Counted from the first letter of the stretch, positions 8,565 to 17,235 are shown. The stretch: DNA of 60,770 bases from Verrucomicrobiota bacterium (GCA_016235555.1 JACRKC010000063.1:1-60770), one strand, 5' to 3'. Notes: generated from the letters alone by a model not told the origin. Translations and numbers: made by a program.

Positions 8565-8579
8565 GCAGGTCGTGCGCCG

Positions 8580-8882
8580 CTAACCTTCTGCTTCGAGGCG
8601 CTGGCGAAGGTAGTCCGGGTGCCGGCGCTCATGCACGAGGCCCAGAATATGCAGCGTGCCCCCTTCGAGTGCGTAATAGACGAGATGGGGAAATGGCCGA
8701 CAGCGCCGGCACGGAAAGCCGTGCGGCCCGATGTGATCGCCGCCGCGCCAACGAATGATGGTGCGAATCGTCGCTTTGACGCGTTCGTGGAAATCCTCGC
8801 CCAAGCGGGGCGAGATGCTGGCGTAGCGGGTTTCCGCTTCGAGCAGGTCTTGCTTGAAGATCGAACTGAAGACGACCTTCAC
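8580..8882 (-). CDS. RelE/ParE-family toxin
   Basis: A 100-residue protein with the RelE/ParE fold pattern: an N-terminal strand (MKVVFSSIFKQDLLEA), a helical segment, then strands with RRCRPFPHLVYYALEGGTLHILGLVHERRHPDYL, which is typical of ParE-type members. It starts at GTG within a GTGA overlap with the antitoxin stop, so the two are translationally coupled, with antitoxin first. ParE toxins act on DNA gyrase and RelE toxins on ribosome-bound mRNA; sequence alone does not decide which applies, though the R-P-F-P segment favours ParE. The pair lies between two copies of the lysR 3' end. Confidence 0.85.
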   Translation of the reverse strand: MKVVFSSIFKQDLLEAETRYASISPRLGEDFHERVKATIRTIIRWRGGDHIGPHGFPCRRCRPFPHLVYYALEGGTLHILGLVHERRHPDYLRQRLEAEG

Positions 8883-9091
8883 GCGTCCTCGCCGAAGACC
8901 TCTTCGAAGCTAAGGCCGGCATCCTTGCCCGACTTGAGGTCGGCCAGGCGCGAACGGAGCATCGCGCTGATCTCGGCGTCGCTCTTCCCCTTTTCATCAA
9001 GACTGTCCATGAGCAACCTGGCGAGTTCGGCGCGCTGGGCCGGCGGCAGCGAAAGCGCCTCTTCGGCGAGGTAGATGCTGGTTGAGGCCAT
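8879..9091 (-). CDS. Antitoxin, addiction-module component family
   Basis: A 70-residue acidic protein starting MASTSIYLAEEALSLPPAQRAELARLLMDSLDE, the pattern of the short addiction-module antitoxins paired with ParE toxins (TIGR02574-type). The C-terminal half is expected to wrap the toxin. It overlaps the toxin gene by 4 bp (GTGA). The pair is probably autoregulated, but no operator is obvious upstream. Confidence 0.85.
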   Translation of the reverse strand: MASTSIYLAEEALSLPPAQRAELARLLMDSLDEKGKSDAEISAMLRSRLADLKSGKDAGLSFEEVFGEDA

Positions 9092-9137
9092 GCGTGAGAC
9101 GTTGTGGCGGTTTGTGGTTGGCGCAAGTGCGCTTTGC

Positions 9138-9257
9138 TGTCGCCCACCTCAAGGGCCGGCGGCTCGCGCTGGCGGAGGAGACGTTCGTGGGGCCGTGCGA
9201 GGCGGTGACGGAATCACTCGGTCTCACGGCGCCGCGGAATGCGGCGTGAGGGAGAGG
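9138..9257 (+). pseudogene. Duplicated 3' fragment of the LysR gene
   Basis: This carries only the last 37 codons and stop of the LysR gene at 7621-8556, 95% identical to 8445-8564. It has no start or DNA-binding domain, so it is a scar and not a gene. Changes include A to G, T to C and a two-base change near the end. Immediately beyond it lies a miniature GxxExxY-type repeat, presumably the original downstream flank of lysR. Confidence 0.85.
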
Positions 9258-9285
9258 GGCGCCGCTTCACTCTCACGAAATCGAA

Positions 9286-9375
9286 TTGCCTCACGCCAAG
9301 AACGCGAAGGCCGCAACGGCCAGGCGGGAATCGTGCCCTCTTCCTTTTCGCCCTCTGCGAACGTTGCGTGAGGCG
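9286..9375. mobile_element. Second gene-free miniature GxxExxY-type inverted repeat
   Basis: It begins TTGCCTCACGCCAAG and ends TTGCGTGAGGC with an internal CCTCTGCGAACG, matching the termini of the element at 3683-4183. The roughly 90 bp can fold into a hairpin. No reading frame is enclosed. Confidence 0.65.
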
Positions 9376-9436
9376 GATCTCGGTTGGAGATCGGTGATTG
9401 AGCCTCACGAACTTAACTTACTGCGGAAGGATTGAG

Positions 9437-9498
9437 GTAGCGCGGTGCTTCAGCCCGCGTTTCAGAGGAGAAAAGTGCGGGCTGAAGCACCGCACTAC
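9437..9498. repeat. GTAG-footed palindrome (REP-like)
   Basis: GTAGCGCGGTGCTTCAGCCC at 9437-9456 is matched by the inverse arm ending CACCGCACTAC at 9498, with an 18-bp loop of TTTCAGAGGAGAAAAGT character. It sits between the LysR scar and a small membrane protein gene and is a possible terminator for the latter. Confidence 0.65.
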
Positions 9499-9566
9499 TT
9501 CTCAGCGGGCGTCATCGGGCGGTGCGAGGTGGCGACGTGAGGCCGACGCGATATTCGCAATACCGC

Positions 9567-10025
9567 TCAGATATTCCGGAATAGTGCGATTGAGAACGAC
9601 ACGACGAAACTAATCGCGCCCGAAAAAACCGCTATGTTCTTAATCTGGCGCTCCCTTTGGTTGCTCTCTGGCAACCTGTAGCCCGCGAATGACGCTACAC
9701 CAAGACCGATGGAGCCAATGCCGATGCACACCGCATCAAATCCGCGATAGTCAAATCCCCTGACGGCGGCGTCTTGTGTGGCGATTTGGATCAGGCCTAT
9801 CGCGACCAAGAAAAGAGGAATCACGTAGCAGCGAAGAATATGCCCGAAACGGTTATCGAGAAGATCGCGCGTCCAGATACTGTTAGACGGAATCAGCGCT
9901 TCGCCTCTGAGCTGTGCGTCGAGCAGAAGTTTCTTCGAGCGGCGCTTACCAACGATGAGTCCCAGCCAAGCGGCTGCACCGGTAATCACAAATGCGAGGA
10001 GTAATAGCCAGTAGGTTTCGCGCAT
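9567..10025 (-). CDS. Small membrane protein of unknown function
   Basis: A 152-residue protein with four likely membrane segments: residues 5-26 (WLLLLAFVITGAAAWLGLIV), about 64-85, about 96-116 and about 131-150. I do not recognise a family. Base composition is clearly lower in GC than its neighbours, suggesting recent acquisition. It lies 21 bp upstream, in the minus-strand sense downstream, of the serine acetyltransferase gene, so cotranscription is possible. No metal-binding or catalytic motif is visible. Confidence 0.6.
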   Translation of the reverse strand: MRETYWLLLLAFVITGAAAWLGLIVGKRRSKKLLLDAQLRGEALIPSNSIWTRDLLDNRFGHILRCYVIPLFLVAIGLIQIATQDAAVRGFDYRGFDAVCIGIGSIGLGVASFAGYRLPESNQRERQIKNIAVFSGAISFVVSFSIALFRNI

Positions 10026-10046
10026 TGGTTCGCCGGAAGAGTAGTT

Positions 10047-11003
10047 TCAAATCTCCCACTCCCCCGACGTCACCTCCGGCACGTGGGTGGTGTGGCCGGT
10101 GGCGCTGTGGCCGACGAGGGCGTCGTTTTTCCGGCGGGAGCGCACGACCACGCTGTCGCCTTTGAAATATGCGACCGAGTCCGCCGGGATCGATTTCATG
10201 AGCCACACGTTGGAGCCGATGATCGAGCGGGCGCCGATCGACGTGTCGCCGCCGAGGATCGTCGCGTGGGCGTAGATCGTCACGTGGTCGCCGATGTCGG
10301 GATGGCGTTTCACGCCCTTGACCGGGTTGCCGTCGGGATCGGTTTCGAAGGATTTCGCGCCGAGGGTCACACCTTGGTAGAGTTTGACGTGCGAGCCGAC
10401 GGTGGCGGTTTCGCCGATGACGACGCCGGTGCAGTGGTCGACGAAGAAATGATCCCCGAGGCGCGCGCCGGGGTGGATGTCGCAGCCGGTGCGCTCATGG
10501 CCGAACTCGGTGAGCATGCGCGGGAGCAGCGGCACGCGTTGGTGGTAGAGCACGTGCGCGAGGCGCTGGAGGGAGATCACGAGCACGCAGGGGTAGGCGA
10601 CGATGATTTCCTCGACGCTGCGGGCGGCGGGGTCGCCCTGGTAGGCGGCGGTGACGTCGGTCTGGACGAGTTTGCGCAGGGCGGGGAGTTGCTGGAGGAG
10701 GGCGTTGGCGCGCTCGCGGGCCCGGGTCGCGGCGTCGGGTTCCTTGGCGAAGCGGAGGCATTTCTCGATCTCGGCGACGAGGCGGGCGTCGACGCGCGCG
10801 AGCAGGCGGCCGGTGTGCTCGGGCAGGGCGCTCTCGGTGAGGCCGGTTTCCTCGAAGAAGCCGGGGAAGAGCAGGTGCATGAGGTCAGCCGCGAGCTGGT
10901 TGACCGATTCCTGCGAGGGGAGGTTGGCGCCGTCGAGGTGGTTGATGCCGCCGTCGGCGCGGTAGGAGGCGAGCAGGGCTTGCTTGAGATCGTCGAGGTG
11001 CAT
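10047..11003 (-). CDS. epsC: Serine O-acetyltransferase
   Basis: A 318-residue enzyme of the long EpsC/CysE type. It makes O-acetylserine from serine and acetyl-CoA, the first step of cysteine synthesis, in the cytosol. The first 170 residues are helical; the left-handed beta-helix follows from DIHPGARLGDHFFVDHCTGVVIGETATVG through VKLYQGVTLGAKSF and HPDIGDHVTIYAHATILGG. The catalytic HPGA and DH residues are present. The roughly 60-residue tail (RRKNDALVGHSATGH...) is longer than in E. coli CysE, as usual in EpsC proteins. The start is ATG at the end of a repeat-filled 340-bp gap. Confidence 0.9.
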   Translation of the reverse strand: MHLDDLKQALLASYRADGGINHLDGANLPSQESVNQLAADLMHLLFPGFFEETGLTESALPEHTGRLLARVDARLVAEIEKCLRFAKEPDAATRARERANALLQQLPALRKLVQTDVTAAYQGDPAARSVEEIIVAYPCVLVISLQRLAHVLYHQRVPLLPRMLTEFGHERTGCDIHPGARLGDHFFVDHCTGVVIGETATVGSHVKLYQGVTLGAKSFETDPDGNPVKGVKRHPDIGDHVTIYAHATILGGDTSIGARSIIGSNVWLMKSIPADSVAYFKGDSVVVRSRRKNDALVGHSATGHTTHVPEVTSGEWEI

Positions 11004-11092
11004 GAAGTCTTCGCCGGGCGAAAACCTAAGCGTGGCCGGTTGCGGGTGGGCAGCAAATTATTCGAGCGATGACACGCGGCGCTGCTGGGCGC

Positions 11093-11260
11093 ACAGGAAG
11101 TGAGGTCAGCCAGCTGTGGCGGGTGTGACTCAAACTGAGGTCAGCGATCTGTAGCGGCGGTCTATGACCGCCGAACGAATGCCCTTGGCGCACCGACGGC
11201 GGTCATAGACCGCCGCTACAACCAAGGCCTCTGTTTAATGACCTCACTTCCGGTTACACC
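11093..11260. repeat. Nested palindrome: outer GGAAGTGAGGTCAGC, inner GTAGCGGCGGTC
   Basis: The outer arms are CAGGAAGTGAGGTCAGC (from 11093) and TGACCTCACTTCCGG (to about 11253). The inner GTAG-footed doublet runs 11151-11219, with arms GTAGCGGCGGTCTATGACCG and CGGTCATAGACCGCCGCTAC. The same composite occurs at 46961-47099 and 50961-51095. The rest of the 11004-11340 gap shows no gene. Confidence 0.75.
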
Positions 11261-11340
11261 CGCGCGCCCGTGTGCACACAACTCGCACTGGACAAACGCC
11301 GTGAAGGTTGTTCACTGCAATTCACAAGCTATCCACACCG

Positions 11341-12882
11341 ATGGAAAACCTGCGCGGGGCGGCGGCCCCAACTTCGCGGATGAGGGTGACGGCGAAAGTG
11401 AAGACCTTCGTGCTCGACACGAACGTCCTCATTCACGACCCCCAGTCGATTTTCAAGTTTCAGGACAACAACCTGGCCATCCCGGTGGAAGTCCTCGAAG
11501 AACTCGACGCCATCAAGGGCGAGCAGTCGACCGAGCGGGGCCGAAGCGCGCGACGCGTGCATCGCATCCTGCAGGAGCTGCTGCCCGACGCGCGGGCGAT
11601 GCACGAGGGCGTCGAGTTGGAGAACGGCGGCACGCTCTCGATCATCATCAACCCGTATCTGGCGGAGCCGCAGCGCAAGTCGCCCGTGATGGACCGGCTG
11701 CGGGCGATTTTGCCGGACCTGACGAAGAAGGATAACCGCATCATCGCCGCGGCGCTGTTCGTGCAGGAGCGGTTTCCGCCGCCGACGATCCTCGTCACGA
11801 AGGACGTCAACGTGCAGCTCAAGGCCCGCGCGGTCGGGCTCGAATCGGAGGACTACCTCAACGACAAGGTGCCGGAGAATGTCGACGAGGAGAGCTACCG
11901 TGAAATCGGCGTGAGCATCTACGATTTGCAGCGCTTCTGGTCGGACGGGGAGTTCGAGATTTCGGCCGAGGACGCCACGCCGCTTTACCTGAACGAATAC
12001 GTGCTGCTGCGCTCCGCCGAGGGCAAGACGGCGCCGGCGCGCTACTACGGCGACAACCTCGTGCGCCGCCTGCGCATCCCCGATTTCGTGAAGGCCCCCG
12101 GCGGCATCCCGATCCGCGCGCGCAACCTCGAGCAGCAGTTCTTCGTGGATGCGTTGCTCGACGACTCGATCCACCTGCTCACGTGCTTCGGCAAGGCGGG
12201 CACGGGCAAGACGCTCCTCTCCACGGCGTGCGCGCTGCACCAGACACACGACGACCAGTCGCGCTATGATGGCGTGTCGATCTCGCGGCCGGTGATCGCG
12301 CTGGGCAAGGACATCGGTTTCCTGCCCGGCTCGCTGGAGGAGAAAATGCGGCCGTGGCTCCAGCCCTACCACGACGCGCTCGAGGTGCTGATTCCCTCGA
12401 AGCCCCCGAAGGATCCGCAGTTCGCCGCCAAGAAGGTCTCGCAGAAGAAACAAAAGAAGCGCGAGGCCCAGTTGATGGCGTCGATGATTACTCCCCCGCC
12501 GAGCCACGCCGCGCAGAACAACGGCCATGGCAACGGCACGCTGGTCAAACCCTACGAGCGCTTACTGAAAAGTGGTCTCGTCGAGATCGAAGCGCTGGCG
12601 TTCATCCGCGGCCGCTCGATCGCGCGGCGGTTCTTCATCCTCGACGAGGCGCAGCAGCTCACGCCGCACGAGGTGAAGACCGTGATCACGCGCATCAGCG
12701 AGGGCTCGAAGATCGTGCTGATCGGCGACCCGGCGCAGATCGACAACCCCTACGTCGACTCGCGGAGCAACGGGCTCGTCTACACGTTCAACCGGATGAA
12801 GGGCCAGTCGATCGCCGCGCACGTGACGCTCACGAAGGGCGAGCGCTCGAAGCTCGCGGAGCTGGCGGCGGATCTGCTGTGA
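11341..12882 (+). CDS. PhoH-family ATPase with N-terminal PIN domain
   Basis: About 513 residues (start at ATG 11341; ATG 11380 is also possible, and an upstream TTG frame start is less likely). The PIN domain covers roughly the first 150 residues (KTFVLDTNVLIHDP with the acidic site D). The PhoH ATPase follows, with Walker A CFGKAGTGKTLLS and Walker B RRFFILDEAQQLTPHEVKT, and GDPAQIDNPY. This is the PhoH2 arrangement; family members are RNA helicase/ribonucleases implicated in RNA turnover. A charged linker SQKKQKKREAQ interrupts the ATPase part. It is convergent with the oxidoreductase gene, with only 43 bp between. Confidence 0.88.
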   Translation: MENLRGAAAPTSRMRVTAKVKTFVLDTNVLIHDPQSIFKFQDNNLAIPVEVLEELDAIKGEQSTERGRSARRVHRILQELLPDARAMHEGVELENGGTLSIIINPYLAEPQRKSPVMDRLRAILPDLTKKDNRIIAAALFVQERFPPPTILVTKDVNVQLKARAVGLESEDYLNDKVPENVDEESYREIGVSIYDLQRFWSDGEFEISAEDATPLYLNEYVLLRSAEGKTAPARYYGDNLVRRLRIPDFVKAPGGIPIRARNLEQQFFVDALLDDSIHLLTCFGKAGTGKTLLSTACALHQTHDDQSRYDGVSISRPVIALGKDIGFLPGSLEEKMRPWLQPYHDALEVLIPSKPPKDPQFAAKKVSQKKQKKREAQLMASMITPPPSHAAQNNGHGNGTLVKPYERLLKSGLVEIEALAFIRGRSIARRFFILDEAQQLTPHEVKTVITRISEGSKIVLIGDPAQIDNPYVDSRSNGLVYTFNRMKGQSIAAHVTLTKGERSKLAELAADLL

Positions 12883-12925
12883 GTGGGGCCAGCCGCGCCC
12901 CGGGTTGGAGGTGAAGTTGGCCCGG

Positions 12926-14188
12926 TCACAGACGTGGCCTGGCCGCCGCCATGGCGCGGACCGTGTCGTGAAACCGCGTCAGCTCCGTCGGCGTGGCAAC
13001 CTCGCCGGCCGCGCGTTCCCAGCCGCGGGCGCCGGGCCACAGGCCCTTGACCAGGAAGTTCTCATGCGCGGCGACCATGCCGGCGACATCGAGGTATTCC
13101 TTCTGCTCCTTCTCGTCGCGCACGCTGCGCACCAGCGCCGGCGGCACGGGTGCGATGGTGCGGCTGGAGATGTGGGCGAGGTCGTTGAGCACGACAAAGG
13201 GGCGCGAGTCGGCCAGCGTGGTCGCCGGCCGCGGTGAGGCGCCGCAGAGGTAGCGTTGGTAGTCGAGATGGTTTTCGACCAGGCCGTCGAAGGGCGCGGG
13301 GACGGACTTCTCCACCCGCCCGTCGCTCCACCGCACCTCGGTCGCGTGGCCGACGGCGTAACGGATGACGGCCTTGTCGCAGAGCACCATTTCGAGATGC
13401 GTGCTCGGGCCGGAACAGGCGTGCGTCAGGGCGAACCGCATGGTGACGCCGGCGGTGGTGTCCGCCTCGACAAAAAACGTGTCGGCGCCCTCGATGGCGT
13501 GGGCGCGATAGAGCTCCGCCCGCACGGCCGCCGGCTGGGCCCAGCTGAACAGCTCCTTCGTGCCAACCCAGAACAGGAGATTGTGCACGAAGTGCGCCAT
13601 GGCGTTGCCCATGCACGAATCGAGCACGGCGCGATCGTCGATCAGCAGCCGGCCGGCCCAGTTGTTGCGGGCGAAATAGCTCGTGGGCCGCGGCCAGAGG
13701 GCGCTCAGCGTCGCGCCCCGCACGGCTCCGAATTCGCCGGCCAGCAGCCGCTCCTTCAACGCCAGCCGCGGTTTCTCGATGATGAAATTGAAACCGACCA
13801 GCGAGGATTTGGCGGCCCGCGCGTCGTGGCGGATCATCTGCTCGAGTTCGGCGTAGTCGAGGGTCGGCGGTTTTTCGAGGTAGGTCGGCAGACCCAACGC
13901 CGTGGCCGCGGCGTGCATCTCGGCATGCAGCTGGATCGGCGTCGGCACCACCACGAGGTCGAGCTCGCGGTGACAGGTGTCGAGCATCGCGCGATAGTCG
14001 CGAAACACCCGGACCCCGCGCGCCGGGAGGCGCCACGTCTGCTGCTCGACGCCAAACGCCGCCTCGCGGGGATCGCAGGTGCACACGAGCCGGGCGTGAC
14101 CGCGCTCCTCCAACCGGGCGATCGCGTGGTGATGCGATCCGGCGAATCCGCCCATGCCGATGATGCCGATGCGAAAGGGTGGCTTCAC
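12926..14188 (-). CDS. Gfo/Idh/MocA-family oxidoreductase
   Basis: A 420-residue NAD(P)-dependent oxidoreductase. The Rossmann motif is at the N-terminus (IGIIGMGGFAGSHHHAIARLEE) and the conserved EKPPTLDYAELEQM lies near residues 115-130. Substrates in this family are usually sugars or their derivatives. The GTG start overlaps the TGA of the upstream KdsD gene by 4 bp (GTGA), so it is translationally coupled to it. That pairing hints at nucleotide-sugar or Kdo-type sugar metabolism, but the substrate cannot be read from sequence. A helix-strand C-terminal half makes up the rest; no truncation is seen. Confidence 0.85.
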   Translation of the reverse strand: MKPPFRIGIIGMGGFAGSHHHAIARLEERGHARLVCTCDPREAAFGVEQQTWRLPARGVRVFRDYRAMLDTCHRELDLVVVPTPIQLHAEMHAAATALGLPTYLEKPPTLDYAELEQMIRHDARAAKSSLVGFNFIIEKPRLALKERLLAGEFGAVRGATLSALWPRPTSYFARNNWAGRLLIDDRAVLDSCMGNAMAHFVHNLLFWVGTKELFSWAQPAAVRAELYRAHAIEGADTFFVEADTTAGVTMRFALTHACSGPSTHLEMVLCDKAVIRYAVGHATEVRWSDGRVEKSVPAPFDGLVENHLDYQRYLCGASPRPATTLADSRPFVVLNDLAHISSRTIAPVPPALVRSVRDEKEQKEYLDVAGMVAAHENFLVKGLWPGARGWERAAGEVATPTELTRFHDTVRAMAAARPRL

Positions 14189-15174
14189 ACGATTTTCAAC
14201 TTCGGTAGATCCTGTCCGTCGATCAACCCGACGGGCCGGCCGCGGGCGTCGACCACGATGAGGTCGTCGATCTTGTGCGCTTCGAACAGCCGCAGGGCAT
14301 CGACGCCCAGCGCGTCGTCGCGAACGGTCTTGGGGGTGCGCGTCATGAAGTCCGCGACCGGACGGCGCAAGAAATCCGGCCCGCTGAGCGCGCTGCGGCG
14401 GAAATCGCCATCGGTGAGAATGCCGGCGAGGCGGCCGGTCTTTTGGGCCACGAGCGCAATGCTCCCGCTCTTCGCGTGCGTCATGGCCAGGATCGCGTCC
14501 TGCATGGAGATCGTCTCGGGCGCGACCGGCAGCCGCTCACCGGTGCGCATGATGTCGCGCACGCGCAGCAACAGGACCCGGCCAAGATTTCCGGCCGGAT
14601 GGTATTTCGCAAAATCGTTCCGCGTGAGGCCGCGCGCCTCGAGCAGGACCATGGCGAGCGCGTCGCCGAGCGCGAGCGCGGCGGTGGTGCTCGCGGTGGG
14701 CGCGAGTTCGAGCGGGCAGGCTTCGCGCGGCACCCGGTAAACGAGGCGCAGGTCGGCGGCACGCGCGAGGTCCGAGGCCGGCGTGCTCGTGAACGCCACG
14801 AGGCGCAGGCCGAAGCGCTTCAGCATCGGCACAAGCCGGAGGATTTCCTCCGATTGCCCGCTGTTGCTGAGCAGAAACGCGAGATCGCCCCCGGCGCAGA
14901 GCCCGAGATCGCCGTGCAGCGCCTGCGTGGCGTCGAGGAAACACGACGAAACCCCCGTGCTGTTGAAGGTGGCGGCGATTTTCTGGGCGACCGGGGCGTT
15001 CTTGCCGACGCCGCTGAAGATCAACTTGCCGCCGGCCGCGGCCACCGCCTCGACCGCGCGCGCCGTGGCGACAAACTCCGCTCCCAGGCTCCTGGCCGTC
15101 TCGGCCAGTGCGGCGTTCTCGATCCGGATGCAGGCGCGGGCGCGGGCGAGAGCGGATTTCGAATGCAGGGCCAT
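14185..15174 (-). CDS. kdsD: Arabinose-5-phosphate isomerase (KpsF/GutQ/KdsD family)
   Basis: A 329-residue protein with an SIS domain (residues about 35-180: LIFSGVGKNAPVAQKIAATF, SNSGQSEEILRLVPMLKR, FAKYHPAGNLGR) followed by two CBS domains. The family interconverts ribulose-5-phosphate and arabinose-5-phosphate, the entry to Kdo and lipopolysaccharide core synthesis. The HPAGNLGR segment matches the family's HPGGxLGR loop. It is translationally coupled to the Gfo/Idh gene downstream. The start faces the LysM lipoprotein gene, so the 75-bp gap between them should hold divergent promoters. Confidence 0.88.
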   Translation of the reverse strand: MALHSKSALARARACIRIENAALAETARSLGAEFVATARAVEAVAAAGGKLIFSGVGKNAPVAQKIAATFNSTGVSSCFLDATQALHGDLGLCAGGDLAFLLSNSGQSEEILRLVPMLKRFGLRLVAFTSTPASDLARAADLRLVYRVPREACPLELAPTASTTAALALGDALAMVLLEARGLTRNDFAKYHPAGNLGRVLLLRVRDIMRTGERLPVAPETISMQDAILAMTHAKSGSIALVAQKTGRLAGILTDGDFRRSALSGPDFLRRPVADFMTRTPKTVRDDALGVDALRLFEAHKIDDLIVVDARGRPVGLIDGQDLPKLKIV

Positions 15175-15249
15175 TTAGAGTTTGAGTCGTCGAATCAGGT
15201 TGCGGAATTTACGGCGAACGACTGCCCGTTCAATCCCTTTCACCGCCAC

Positions 15250-16080
15250 ATGACTCACCGTCGCAGTTTTTTCGCGCTGGCTGCGCTGCTCGCCGTGATC
15301 GCCGGCGCGGGCTGCGGTGGCGGCGACAATCTGCTGACGGCGGTTGAGACGGATGATTCGTATTATCAGGAGGGCAAGCAGCTCCAGCGCCAGGGCCGGG
15401 ATGGCGAGGCGCTCGCCGCGTATCTCCGGGTGATCGAGAAACGCGGCGACCGGAACGCGCCGCAATCACACCTCGAGGCGGGCCAGATCTACCTCCAGCA
15501 TGTGAAGAATCCGATCGAGGCGCTGCACCATTTCAACCGCTTCCTCGAATTGCAGCCGAAGTCGCGCGAGGCACCCTATGTGCGCGGGCTGGTCAACACC
15601 GCGATGAAAGAACTCGCACGCGCGTTGCCCGGACGCCTGCTCGAGAACCAGAACCAGTGGCTGATGCTGCGCGATCAGAACGAGAACCTGCAGCGCGAGA
15701 ACGACCAGCTCAAGGCGGAGATCGCGTCGTTGCGTGGCAGCGCCGCACCCGCGGGATTGCTGCGCGTGACGCGTGCGCCCACGGAAGCGGCGGCCACCGC
15801 GCCCAGCGCGCCGCGAGCCGTGGCGACGGAACGTTCGCCGGTGTCGGTCGCCCCGGCGCCGACGCCCCTGCTGGCGGGACTCGCCGGGGGCACTGCGACA
15901 GGCGGGGCGAGTGCGGCCGGCAAGCCGGTCCGCAAACACGTCGTGGTGCTGGGCGACACGCTCTTCCGCCTCGCGACCAAATACGGCGTCAAATTGGAGG
16001 AGTTGCAGGCGGCCAATCGCGACGTGCTCGCGCCGGGCGCGACCACGTTGAAGATCGGCACAGAGCTGAAGATTCCCTGA
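15250..16080 (+). CDS. LysM lipoprotein with TPR-like and coiled-coil segments
   Basis: A 276-residue lipoprotein starting MTHRRSFFALAALLAVIAGAGCGGG; GAGC is a lipobox, so acylation at that cysteine is expected. The longer open frame upstream is antisense to kdsD and is ignored. Order of parts: a TPR-like helical region (YYQEGKQLQRQGRDGEALAAYLRVIEKRG), a coiled coil (QWLMLRDQNENLQRENDQLKAEIASLRG), a proline/alanine linker, and a C-terminal LysM (HVVVLGDTLFRLATKYGVKLEELQAANRD). It probably binds peptidoglycan and organises an envelope complex. It is 3 bp upstream of the aminotransferase gene. Confidence 0.85.
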   Translation: MTHRRSFFALAALLAVIAGAGCGGGDNLLTAVETDDSYYQEGKQLQRQGRDGEALAAYLRVIEKRGDRNAPQSHLEAGQIYLQHVKNPIEALHHFNRFLELQPKSREAPYVRGLVNTAMKELARALPGRLLENQNQWLMLRDQNENLQRENDQLKAEIASLRGSAAPAGLLRVTRAPTEAAATAPSAPRAVATERSPVSVAPAPTPLLAGLAGGTATGGASAAGKPVRKHVVVLGDTLFRLATKYGVKLEELQAANRDVLAPGATTLKIGTELKIP

Positions 16081-16083
16081 GCG

Positions 16084-17235
16084 ATGCCGCGCACCTCGCA
16101 ACGCACCGCGATTTTCGGCGAGTCGGTCATCCGCGAAATGTCGCGTGTCGCCGCCCGGCACGGCGCGATCAACCTCGCGCAAGGTTTCCCCGACTGGGAT
16201 CCGCCGGCGGCGCTCGTGCAGGCGGCGAAGGACGCGATGGACGCCGGCCGCCACCAATACGCCGTCACGTGGGGCGCGCCGGAATTGCGCGCCGCGCTGG
16301 GCGCGAAGCTCGCGCGCTTCATGGGCGTGCCCATCGAGGCCGACCGCGAACTCGTCGTGACGTGCGGCGCCACGGAGGCGATGATGGTCGCGATGATGAC
16401 CGTGTGCGATCCCGGCGATAAAGTCGGGCTGTTCTCGCCCTTCTACGAAAACTACTCCGCCGACGCGATCCTCTCGGGCGCGCAGCCCGTGCTCGTGCCG
16501 CTGCACCCGCCGCACTACCGCTTCGATCCGGCGGAGCTGCGCCGGGCGTTTGCGGGCGGGCTGAAAGCGTTCGTGCTGTGCAATCCGTCGAATCCGTGCG
16601 GCCGGGTGTTCACGCGCGAGGAGTTGTTGCAGATTGCCGCGCTCGCCGAGGAGTTCGACGTGTGGGTGCTGACCGACGAGGTCTACGAGCACATCGTGTT
16701 CGCGCCGCACCGGCACGTTTACTTTGCGACGCTGCCCGGCATGGCGCAGCGCACGCTGAGCTGCTCCTCGCTCTCGAAGACGTTTTCGATCACCGGCTGG
16801 CGCCTCGGCTACGTGCACGCCGCGCCCGAGGTGATCGCGCAGGCGCGCAAGGTGCACGATTTCCTGACGGTGGGCGCCGCCGCGCCGCTGCAACACGCGG
16901 TCGTGACGGCACTGAATTTTCCGGCGAGTTACTACGAAGGCCTCGCCGCCGAATACGCCGCGTCGCGCGACGTGTTGTTGAGTTACCTCGATCGAACCGG
17001 CTTGAGCTACACGCGGCCCGAGGGGGCCTACTTCGTGATGGTGGACATTTCGCGTTTCGGCTACGCGAGCGATGTCGAATTCGCGCACTGGATGACGCGC
17101 GAGATCGGCGTCGCACCGGTGCCGGGATCGAGTTTCTTCGCCCCGGGCGAGAACCGCTACATCCGGCTCAATTTTGCAAAGAAGCCCGCGACGTTGCACG
17201 CCGCGGGCGAGCGGTTGCGGAAGCTGACGCGCTGA
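16084..17235 (+). CDS. Class I/II PLP aminotransferase
   Basis: A 383-residue fold-type I PLP enzyme resembling methionine/kynurenine aminotransferases (YbdL and CCBL type): INLAQGFPDWDPP near the N-terminus, the cofactor site CGATEAMM, and the PLP lysine in SSLSKTFSITGWRLGY. It probably transaminates methionine, glutamine or aromatic amino acids with 2-oxo acids; the exact substrate is unclear. It begins 3 bp after the lipoprotein stop, so the two are cotranscribed. A GTAG-footed palindrome follows the stop and could terminate the transcript. Confidence 0.85.
   Translation: MPRTSQRTAIFGESVIREMSRVAARHGAINLAQGFPDWDPPAALVQAAKDAMDAGRHQYAVTWGAPELRAALGAKLARFMGVPIEADRELVVTCGATEAMMVAMMTVCDPGDKVGLFSPFYENYSADAILSGAQPVLVPLHPPHYRFDPAELRRAFAGGLKAFVLCNPSNPCGRVFTREELLQIAALAEEFDVWVLTDEVYEHIVFAPHRHVYFATLPGMAQRTLSCSSLSKTFSITGWRLGYVHAAPEVIAQARKVHDFLTVGAAAPLQHAVVTALNFPASYYEGLAAEYAASRDVLLSYLDRTGLSYTRPEGAYFVMVDISRFGYASDVEFAHWMTREIGVAPVPGSSFFAPGENRYIRLNFAKKPATLHAAGERLRKLTR

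Noticed and set aside
14275-15249. N-terminal extension of the LysM lipoprotein frame
   Set aside because: It is antisense to kdsD and precedes a perfect lipoprotein signal at 15250.
15466-17199. A 577-residue minus-strand frame
   Set aside because: It lies opposite the lipoprotein and aminotransferase genes, which have clear signal peptide, LysM and PLP motifs. Composition is typical of an antisense shadow.
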